From: an uncultured Bacilli bacterium
GTDB lineage: Bacteria; Bacillota_I; Bacilli_A; RF39; UBA660
Assembly: GCA_944358665.1 (NCBI GenBank)
Contig: CALVRP010000009.1
Location: 1-13,660, forward strand
Reading direction: 5' to 3'
DNA: 13,660 nt
The translations under genes were made by a program, and so were the position numbers. Position 1 is the stretch's first letter. Each line of letters opens with the position of its first letter. The notes under the pieces are model-generated. The model searched no databases and had not been told where the DNA came from. It saw nothing but the letters and a program-made list of their open reading frames with translations. Positions 5,506 through 12,413 of this stretch are shown here, piece by piece.

Positions 5506-8500
5506 TATCTTTCCTTCTGTAAAGAATAGTAAAGATAGCTGCGGATAATAAAGCTCCAGCGCCATAAAGCATAGTATTATCTTTTACACCCGTTTTTGGA
5601 ATATAAAGTGTTTTTTCTTCTTTAACCTTTTCTTCTTTGGCGATTTCTTCCTTATGATTAGTGAAAGATGAGATCTCGCCATCAACATCAATAATTCCTT
5701 CGGAATTTTCACTTGTTGTTATATAACCATTAGTATTAGCTTCTATTTCGGTCACTTTATAAGTTGTACCTACTGGTAACCCAGTAATTGTAATGCTTTC
5801 GCCATGTTTTAAAGTAATTGTATCTCCTGATGTTATTGTTCCAACTTTACTACCACTATAAGTAAATGTATCATTTAAAGGATTTCCATTAACATCAGTA
5901 AACTCTACTTTAAACGTAAATTTTTGATTTTTATCACCAGCACCAGTAACCGTTTTATTAATTGTTAAGAAACCTTTTAGAACTGGTATTTCTACCTTGT
6001 TATTTTCAAAAGATGCCGTTATATTACCTTCAGTTATCGTTCCTTCATTATTTTTCATAGTCGTCGTATAACCATCAGTATTGGCCTCTATTTCTGTTAC
6101 CTTATAAGTTGTACCCACTGGTAAATTATTTATAATAATACTTTCGCCATGTTTTAAAGTAACGGTACTACCTGAAGTTATACTTCCTGTTTTACTTCCA
6201 GTATAATTATAACTATCAGTTAAGATATTATTATTTTCATCAAATAAGTCAATCTTAAATGTAAAGTTACGGTCCATCTCACCAGCATTTCCGCTAACTA
6301 TTTTACTAACAGTTAAGCTTCCTTTTGGTGTTTCATTTTTAGTATTAACAAAATTCACTGATGCTCCATTTTCAGAAATAGTACCATCATTACCCGTTAC
6401 TTCTGTAGTATAACCATCAGTATTAGCTTCTATTTCTGTAACTTGATATTTAGTTCCTAATGGCAATTTTTCAATAGTAATGCTTTCGCCATGTTTTAAA
6501 GTAACAGTACTACCTGAAGTTATACTTCCTGTTTTACTTCCAGTATAATTATAACTATCAGTTAAGATATTATTATTTTCATCAAATAAGTTAATCTTAA
6601 ATGTAAAGTCACGGTCCGTTTCTCCAGCTGTTCCACTAACAGTTTTACTTATAGTTAGACTCCCACTTGGAATTTCACTTCGCGTATTTACAAAACTTGC
6701 AGTTTGATTACCTTTAGTAATTGTTCCCGTATCACCAGTCATAGTTGTTGCATAGCCATCAGTATTAGCTTCAATTTCAGTAACTTTATAAGTTGTACCC
6801 ACTGGTAAATCATTTATGATAATACTTTCATCATGTTTTAGAGTAACAGTACTACCTGAAGTTATACTTCCTTCTTTATCACCACTATAATTATAACTTC
6901 CAGTTAAAGAATTATTATTTTCATCAAATAGTTCAATTTTAAATGTAAAGTTACGATCAGTTTCTCCAGCAGTTCCAAATACAGTTTTACTTACTGTTAA
7001 ACTACCAAACTCTTCATTTTTTGTATTAACAAATTTAGCCGTTTGTGTACCTGCGGCAATTGTTCCCGTATCACCAGTTACTTCAGTCGTATAACCATCA
7101 GTATTAGCTTCTACTTCCGTTATCTTATAAGTAGCTTTAAGTGGTAATTCGTTAATTGTAATACTTTCGCCATGTTTTAAAGTAACAGTACTACCTGAAG
7201 TTATACTTCCTGTTTTACTTCCCGTATAATTATAAGTTCCGGTTAAAGTATTATTATTTTCATCAAATAATTCAACTTTGAATGTAAAGTCACGGTCCGT
7301 TTCGCCCGCTGTCCCACTAACAATCTTACTTATAGTTAAACTACCTTTTGTTAAAGAATTCGTAATTACGACATTCTTTTCATTAACGCCATCAGTATAT
7401 TCATAAGCAGCCTCATAATTAGTAGGCACTTCTTCTTCAACTGTATAATTATATAAATTACCATTATCATCATATTTAGCTAAATCAGCAAAGGTTGCTT
7501 GCCAATTATTATCAGCATTTAAAACTTTAAATACACGGTTTCCGTTATCTAAAACATAGCTACCGTTTTGTTTTAAATAAACATTTACATAACCAGGGCG
7601 ATCATTACTATTATCATCATTCCATACCTTTTGAACATTTATATCGGTTTTAGAAGAATTGTTATTGATATAGAATGTCCAAGTATCTTTCTTTTCACTT
7701 ATATAATCAGGATAATCAGTATTATCAGTACCTGGATAAACAAAATAATATTCTTCATCATCTAAAACATAATCATCATTAGTTTTAGTTTCTACTAACT
7801 TATAAACATGATCGTAAGCAATACCACTATAACTAGCATAACCATTACTACCAGTGATTAGAGTATCAACGACTGTTTCTTCACCCGTTAATTTAAAGGT
7901 ATCACCAGAACCTTCATAACCACATTCAATTAATTCAAATTCTACTCCAGCCATTGGTGAAGTCATAATGCCATCTTTATATTTATAAACATAAATCGCT
8001 TTGGTATCACCAGAAGAAGTTGCCGAACTTTCTAAAACATTACCAATAAGTTCATAACCATCTTCTGTCGCATCCTCATCATAGCCATAAATTTTAACAT
8101 AGTTATATGCATTTTCACTAGTTAACTCCTCGCCAACTGAAAGATTTACTCTAGCTTGATAAGTAATTGTTAAAGCGGTACCATCAGGAACCGTAATTGC
8201 GAGAACTCTTGTGTCAGGATTCCATTCATAATTATCCCAAGCTTCACCATTTACTTCTAGTGATCCCATAATAAATGCTAGGGCTTCGCCCATACGGTCA
8301 TCTAAAATAATAGTATCAGAATTTTCATCTAAATCTAAAGCACCCTCATTAACTTTAATTGTATAGTTAACATCTGGAGCAGTTAAAGTATTATAAACAG
8401 CTTCTTTATCTATTAAATCTGTAACACTACCACTAATAGAAGCACTTACTTCAGGATATTTTTCACCATCAATTGTAATATAAGCTTTATTAACATAAGT

Positions 8501-10612
8501 CTGTGCTTCACTAAAGGCATCAGTCACTCGGCTTTGATAGAAAATTGAAACTCCATTATCACCTTGAATTTGATCCATATAATCAGTAATATCAAAAGTT
8601 AAAACATTATCATTTAAAGCCACAGATAAACTAAATATTGTATAAGGATTTTTATTTAAAACCAACTGTGCTGATCCTTCTACATATTCCATACCTTCAG
8701 GAATAATATCGTCAATATATGCGTTTTCTGTACCTTCAGGCATTTCATCGATATCTATTTGCCAAGTTACTATACCAGTTTTATACGCATCAGCGCTACC
8801 TTGATTATTAACATATTTAGTAATATAATTGTCTTTTTTATTATATTCATAAGTTGCATCATCAGAGACATCAATACCATCAGCCTTAACATTAGCCGTA
8901 TTTACAAACTCACCAGACTGACTATTATCAAATGAAGTATCATAAGTAATGTCAAAAATTTCTCCTGGATTAATATCACCAAAATAAATTTCAAAACCAT
9001 CTTGCGTTATTTGTAACTGATAATTAGTATCACCTATGAAAGTTCCATTTATTTTAATAGAATTTTCAATAAGTGTTAGGCCAGTTCCTAAAATATCTCT
9101 AAAAATAGTGTTTTTTAATTCATTGTTAGATGCTGTAATAGTTGTATTCCAAGATAAAATACCATCTTGAACATTCGCCTCATCTAAATACTTATTGACA
9201 AGTGATGGGCCTAGTTCTATAACTACACCATCATAAAAATGTTCATCACCTAAATAAATGTTAGCTTCATTATAAACCTCACCATCAAATATTCCATCTT
9301 GCGTTGGTTTAGAAGCATAATTAATTACATATATTTTTTTGCCAGTTGCATCAGGTTCAAAAGTATAACCATGAGCTAAATCTTGAAAAGTAATTTCTAA
9401 TTGTGATAATACTGGTGTACTACCAGATATATCAGTTTCATAAACCTGTAATGTTCCCGGAACAAATTCCTGGTTTTCAAAACAATCACTTAAAGTCACA
9501 CCTTTTTCTCCAGGCATTACATATATATTCCACCAAATAACCCCAGTATTCTCATCATAGTATCCTTCTTTATTTACGGCCGCCTTACCAGTTTCAACAG
9601 TAGTACTATCATAAAGCCAAGTTGGATTTTCTTTACTAACTGCACCAGCAATATTCGTTAAATTAGTTAAGGTTTTATATTGCTCTTCACTAGAATTATA
9701 GTCCCAAATAAATCCTTTATCATCAACGTCAGCTTGGTATGTTACCGTAATAACATCACCATCGTTCATTTCTGAAACCATAAAAATAAATTCAATAGAC
9801 GTATTTCCTGAATACTGATCATAATAGATCTCGGTGTCATCAGTAATATCTACACCATTCTTTTCTATTTTTATAGAATCTTTATCTAAGTGCAGATAAT
9901 CACCTAAATTATCACCAATAATAACTTCAGTATTTTCTTCGGTAGATGTAACCTCTAGCTTATATTCATAAGTATCAGTATCAATTTTTTTATTAATTGT
10001 TTTATTTAATGATAATGATCCTTGTGGCTCAACATAAATAGGAAAAGTTCCAATACCAGGGATTTCTAAATCAACTCTTCCCCCATTATCGCCAGATGTT
10101 GTACTACTAGTAACTTCTCCAGAGACATTTAAAGTACCAGTAATGTTACTTTGTTGTACAAAGTCTTCATCATTATACTGTATTGTTACTTTGTTATCTT
10201 TAATTGTATAATAACCTACGATATCTCCACCATCTCTAACAAAACCATTCTCCACATCAGCAAAAGTTAAGCTAGATGGAAATTCATAAGTAAATGTATC
10301 ATTAGTTGTTAAAGTAAGCCCAGAATTTGAGAAAGTCCAAGCTAAATGGATTTCAACAAAATCCCCATAATTAACAGAGACTTCCGTCGAAGAATCCACT
10401 TTCTCATCATTAATTAAAATATATGAACTATCAACATCTAAATAATTCTCTAAATTATATTCCCTTCCTTCAGTAATTTCACTACCAACACTAAGCGGTG
10501 CTGTAGCTAGTTCCTTTTTATTACTTTTATTTTCCCCTTGCCCGGTAAAAATAGCCAATACCCCTACAGTAATTACCAATAAAATAATTAGTAATATCTT
10601 ATTTTTTGACAT
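5495..10612 (-). CDS. Large cell-wall-anchored repeat protein (adhesin-like, IPKTG anchor)
   Basis: A 1705-residue secreted surface protein. Residues 1-24 are a signal or signal-anchor (MSKNK then a long hydrophobic run) without an obvious AxA cut site. Residues about 40-865 form a beta-rich, Asp/Asn/Thr/Tyr-rich region of successive Ig-like modules (recurring phrases such as ITVTYQA, FDITYDT, LTITYQA, and YVNKA/NTANV edge strands). A SpaA/prealbumin-like domain follows (about 870-975), then a Cna-B domain (about 988-1085, QKVWNDDNSNDRPGYVNVYL). Five tandem repeats span 1090-1654. A Lys/Glu-rich linker precedes IPKTG (1671-1675), a hydrophobic stretch and an RRK tail, the complete sortase signal. 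Lys in the first strand, Glu in the middle and Asn in the last strand of each repeat suit intramolecular isopeptide bonds (inference). The ATG at 10612 follows GTGAGGG. Role: probably a fibrillar adhesin; the ligand is unknown. Confidence 0.92.
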   Translation of the reverse strand: MSKNKILLIILLVITVGVLAIFTGQGENKSNKKELATAPLSVGSEITEGREYNLENYLDVDSSYILINDEKVDSSTEVSVNYGDFVEIHLAWTFSNSGLTLTTNDTFTYEFPSSLTFADVENGFVRDGGDIVGYYTIKDNKVTIQYNDEDFVQQSNITGTLNVSGEVTSSTTSGDNGGRVDLEIPGIGTFPIYVEPQGSLSLNKTINKKIDTDTYEYKLEVTSTEENTEVIIGDNLGDYLHLDKDSIKIEKNGVDITDDTEIYYDQYSGNTSIEFIFMVSEMNDGDVITVTYQADVDDKGFIWDYNSSEEQYKTLTNLTNIAGAVSKENPTWLYDSTTVETGKAAVNKEGYYDENTGVIWWNIYVMPGEKGVTLSDCFENQEFVPGTLQVYETDISGSTPVLSQLEITFQDLAHGYTFEPDATGKKIYVINYASKPTQDGIFDGEVYNEANIYLGDEHFYDGVVIELGPSLVNKYLDEANVQDGILSWNTTITASNNELKNTIFRDILGTGLTLIENSIKINGTFIGDTNYQLQITQDGFEIYFGDINPGEIFDITYDTSFDNSQSGEFVNTANVKADGIDVSDDATYEYNKKDNYITKYVNNQGSADAYKTGIVTWQIDIDEMPEGTENAYIDDIIPEGMEYVEGSAQLVLNKNPYTIFSLSVALNDNVLTFDITDYMDQIQGDNGVSIFYQSRVTDAFSEAQTYVNKAYITIDGEKYPEVSASISGSVTDLIDKEAVYNTLTAPDVNYTIKVNEGALDLDENSDTIILDDRMGEALAFIMGSLEVNGEAWDNYEWNPDTRVLAITVPDGTALTITYQARVNLSVGEELTSENAYNYVKIYGYDEDATEDGYELIGNVLESSATSSGDTKAIYVYKYKDGIMTSPMAGVEFELIECGYEGSGDTFKLTGEETVVDTLITGSNGYASYSGIAYDHVYKLVETKTNDDYVLDDEEYYFVYPGTDNTDYPDYISEKKDTWTFYINNNSSKTDINVQKVWNDDNSNDRPGYVNVYLKQNGSYVLDNGNRVFKVLNADNNWQATFADLAKYDDNGNLYNYTVEEEVPTNYEAAYEYTDGVNEKNVVITNSLTKGSLTISKIVSGTAGETDRDFTFKVELFDENNNTLTGTYNYTGSKTGSITSGSTVTLKHGESITINELPLKATYKITEVEANTDGYTTEVTGDTGTIAAGTQTAKFVNTKNEEFGSLTVSKTVFGTAGETDRNFTFKIELFDENNNSLTGSYNYSGDKEGSITSGSTVTLKHDESIIINDLPVGTTYKVTEIEANTDGYATTMTGDTGTITKGNQTASFVNTRSEIPSGSLTISKTVSGTAGETDRDFTFKINLFDENNNILTDSYNYTGSKTGSITSGSTVTLKHGESITIEKLPLGTKYQVTEIEANTDGYTTEVTGNDGTISENGASVNFVNTKNETPKGSLTVSKIVSGNAGEMDRNFTFKIDLFDENNNILTDSYNYTGSKTGSITSGSTVTLKHGESIIINNLPVGTTYKVTEIEANTDGYTTTMKNNEGTITEGNITASFENNKVEIPVLKGFLTINKTVTGAGDKNQKFTFKVEFTDVNGNPLNDTFTYSGSKVGTITSGDTITLKHGESITITGLPVGTTYKVTEIEANTNGYITTSENSEGIIDVDGEISSFTNHKEEIAKEEKVKEEKTLYIPKTGVKDNTMLYGAGALLSAAIFTILYRRKDNEA
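5651..7345 (-). repeat. Five tandem ~114-codon Cna-B/DUF7601-like repeats in the surface protein
   Basis: The repeats begin at each GSLTISK-like start: R1 7345-7007, R2 7006-6665, R3 6664-6323, R4 6322-5975 and R5 5974-5651 (residues 1090, 1203, 1317, 1431, 1547). Shared blocks are AGETDRDFTFK, LFDENNN, GSITSGSTVTLKHGESI, TYKVTEIEANTDGY and FVNTK. R1-R4 are nearly identical; R5 is more diverged (no AGETDR block) and lies next to the wall anchor. At DNA level an 85-bp stretch is identical between R4 (6165-6249) and R3 (6507-6591). Confidence 0.95.
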
Positions 10613-10645
10613 CCAAAACCCTCACTCTCTTAAATTTTTCTTATT

Positions 10646-10674
10646 ATTCTATCATAAAAATATGATACTGACAA
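10646..10674 (-). promoter_or_regulatory. Promoter of the surface protein-sortase operon
   Basis: The minus strand has TTGTCA (10669-10674), a 17-base spacer and TAGAAT (10646-10651) preceded by TGA, an extended -10. The start codon lies 33 bases downstream of the -10. It sits between the terminator of the upstream operon and the adhesin gene, so the surface module is transcribed on its own. Confidence 0.78.
10650..10667. promoter_or_regulatory. Perfect inverted repeat inside the adhesin promoter spacer (candidate operator)
   Basis: TATCATA, four bases, then TATGATA: seven-base arms in perfect dyad symmetry filling most of the -35/-10 spacer and touching the -10. No T-run follows it in the direction of transcription, so it is not a terminator. 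Its position would block RNA polymerase if bound by a dimeric repressor; the regulator is unknown. Confidence 0.5.
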
Positions 10675-10684
10675 TAAAAATTGC

Positions 10685-10719
10685 AAAAAAAGAACTTAAA
10701 TTTATTTTCTTAAGTTCTT
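10685..10719 (-). terminator. Intrinsic terminator of the dnaB-dnaI-phosphorylase operon
   Basis: A ten-bp perfect stem, AAGAACTTAA (10710-10719 on the minus strand) with TTAAGTTCTT (10690-10699), has a ten-base loop and ends in a run of Ts (10689-10685). The 5' arm overlaps the stop codon of the phosphorylase gene. Confidence 0.87.
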
Positions 10720-11491
10720 ACTTATTTTTATATAGCTCTAAAACAACCTTAGTAACCACTGATTTACGTTTTTTATTTCTAATTAACTTTTCTTCTAAAG
10801 TTCGTCCTGAATACAGTGATTTATTTTTAGCACAACTATCAGAAATGTTAATAAGCGCACAAACTTCTATACCACATAGGTGACAAGCTTTAAATGTTGC
10901 ATAAGTTTCCATTTCTAAAATTTCACAACCTAGTTTTTTTATATAATCTAGATGATTAAACTGAGTAAAAATAGTATCTATCGAAAAAGCATCAGTATAA
11001 TGATAATCAATATTATTAATTTTTAAAATATTCATAAGTTTTTCATTTAACCTAGGCGAAGGAGCCACACTTTTACCAAAATCATCTTCTAAATTTTCAT
11101 TTAGATACCTACTAGAACCATTACCGCAAAATGACTTTCTAATAACAACAGTATCTCCAATATCAATATCTAAAGATAATGAACTAGCACTACCAATAAA
11201 AATAACTCGACGAGGATGAAAAATGGCCAGTTCTAAAATTTTATCCATAATATTAGCCCCACCCATCATTCCAACTGTAACAAAAGAAAAACGACTATAA
11301 TCTGTTTCAACATTATAAACCAAATTATTAATTTTTGTAATATACTTCTTATCAATATCTAAGATATCTATTCCCCACATCGGTGCGACAACAATATTTT
11401 CAAAACAATCTTTAAAAGGACTTTGTCCTTTTAAAATATTTAACGTGTTGCCATATTTTAAATGTCCGATTAATATTTCATCTAAAGTCAT
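10718..11491 (-). CDS. Nucleoside phosphorylase/nucleosidase family protein (PNP_UDP_1)
   Basis: A 257-residue member of the purine nucleoside phosphorylase/uridine phosphorylase fold family, which splits the N-glycosidic bond of nucleosides. Visible signatures are a VTVGMMGGAN turn (71-80), RRVIFIGSASSLSLDIDIGD (94-113, the family's RxGTxGxL..xxGD block), EMETYATF (193-200, nucleoside-binding Glu region) and INISDS (214-219, with Asp218 where purine enzymes have the catalytic Asp). SAS replaces the usual TAG in the phosphate/ribose loop, so substrate and even activity are uncertain. It starts four bases after the dnaI coding region, with GAGGAAA inside the last dnaI codons as ribosome binding site, so it is translationally coupled to dnaI. 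Purine salvage is the conservative guess; 5'-methylthioadenosine/SAH nucleosidase is less likely. Confidence 0.82.
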   Translation of the reverse strand: MTLDEILIGHLKYGNTLNILKGQSPFKDCFENIVVAPMWGIDILDIDKKYITKINNLVYNVETDYSRFSFVTVGMMGGANIMDKILELAIFHPRRVIFIGSASSLSLDIDIGDTVVIRKSFCGNGSSRYLNENLEDDFGKSVAPSPRLNEKLMNILKINNIDYHYTDAFSIDTIFTQFNHLDYIKKLGCEILEMETYATFKACHLCGIEVCALINISDSCAKNKSLYSGRTLEEKLIRNKKRKSVVTKVVLELYKNK

Positions 11492-11494
11492 AAC

Positions 11495-12409
11495 TCATTT
11501 CCTCAAGTTCTTACTTATCATCTCTTCATAATCTGCAAGTTGTTTTATCCTTGAAATAATTCTTCCAGCCTTTACTTCTTCCGTACCACTACTAGTTATC
11601 GCCAAATGTTTTTCTAATGCTTCTAAACTTAAATTGGAAGTAAAAAACGTTGGTAATTTTTCATCCATTCGATATTGAAGTAACGGACATAAAATTTCAT
11701 CTCTTGACCAAGCCGTCGTATTTTCGGCACCTAAATCATCAATAAGAAGCAATGGGACTTTTTTAACCTCATTAAATTTATTAGAAAATTCATTTGTATT
11801 AAAAGATGCTTTTAAATCTCTTAAATATTCTGGCCAGAAAACAATTACGCTTTTAATTCCTTCTTTAGCAAGTTCATTAAACATGGCTGATACTAAGTAT
11901 GTTTTCCCACTACCAAAATTTCCATATATATATAATCCTTTCTGATGTTTATCTTCTTTATATTTTTGGGTAAAATCAGTAAGCCAAATAATTACTTTAT
12001 AACGTTTTTTGTCAGTTTTATATATTTTAGAAAAACTAGCTTCGGCTATTTCTTTTGGTTCATTAAAAATCAAAGTGTTTTCATGAAACTTATTTTTCTT
12101 ATCTAGTTTTATTTTATACTTACATGGCCTATAAGAAAATTCTAAATTACCATCTTTTACTTTCGGCAAAAATGCATAACCTTTTATTTTATTTTGACAT
12201 TCTAAAATGTTTTTACATTCTTTACAATGGCTATATTCTAAAAAGCTTTCTTCTAAAGATGAAGTATATTTAATTAAGGTACTCCTTTTTAATTTTATCT
12301 TACCGACAAAATTTTTAAATTCTTCATCTTTTAAAGCTTCATCATAAGCATCTTCTAAACTATCTAATAAATTATTAGGTTTTTCTATTTTATCCATTAA
12401 TTTCTGCAC
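11495..12409 (-). CDS. dnaI: Primosomal helicase loader DnaI
   Basis: AAA+ ATPase that loads the replicative helicase (DnaC in Bacillus) onto DNA at oriC and at stalled forks, with DnaB and DnaD. The 304-residue length fits the family. The N-terminal helicase-binding domain carries the zinc-ligand set C62, C65, C71 and C96 (HCKECKNILEC and YRPCKY). The ATPase domain has Walker A GNFGSGKT (163-170), Walker B LLLIDDLG (220-227), sensor 1 TSN (257-259), and Arg283/Arg287 in the GRIISRI arginine-finger region. The start is a GTG at 12409 with AGGTGAT just upstream, overlapping the end of the dnaB-like gene; the next ATG, four codons in, lacks a ribosome binding site. The stop is TGA. It follows dnaB-like by a few bases, as in Bacillus and Staphylococcus. 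Confidence 0.93.
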   Translation of the reverse strand: MQKLMDKIEKPNNLLDSLEDAYDEALKDEEFKNFVGKIKLKRSTLIKYTSSLEESFLEYSHCKECKNILECQNKIKGYAFLPKVKDGNLEFSYRPCKYKIKLDKKNKFHENTLIFNEPKEIAEASFSKIYKTDKKRYKVIIWLTDFTQKYKEDKHQKGLYIYGNFGSGKTYLVSAMFNELAKEGIKSVIVFWPEYLRDLKASFNTNEFSNKFNEVKKVPLLLIDDLGAENTTAWSRDEILCPLLQYRMDEKLPTFFTSNLSLEALEKHLAITSSGTEEVKAGRIISRIKQLADYEEMISKNLRK

Positions 12410-12413
12410 GTTA

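Noticed and set aside
5506..5565. Sortase extended by 20 residues to the ATG at 5565
   Set aside because: The extension has no ribosome binding site, overlaps the adhesin anchor codons, and puts an odd segment before a normal basic-hydrophobic membrane anchor. The ATG at 5505 has a well-spaced AAGGA.
5651..7345. CRISPR-like or noncoding repeat array
   Set aside because: The repeat unit is about 342 bases, in frame and fully coding. There are no short palindromic repeats with unique spacers and no cas genes.
4834..10674. Mobile element carrying the adhesin and sortase genes
   Set aside because: No transposase, integrase, terminal inverted repeats or convincing target-site duplications are visible at either boundary. 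Insertion is argued only from gene order.
10662..10883. Plus-strand open frame over the phosphorylase 3' end and terminator
   Set aside because: It crosses a terminator hairpin, lies antisense to a conserved gene and lacks initiation signals.
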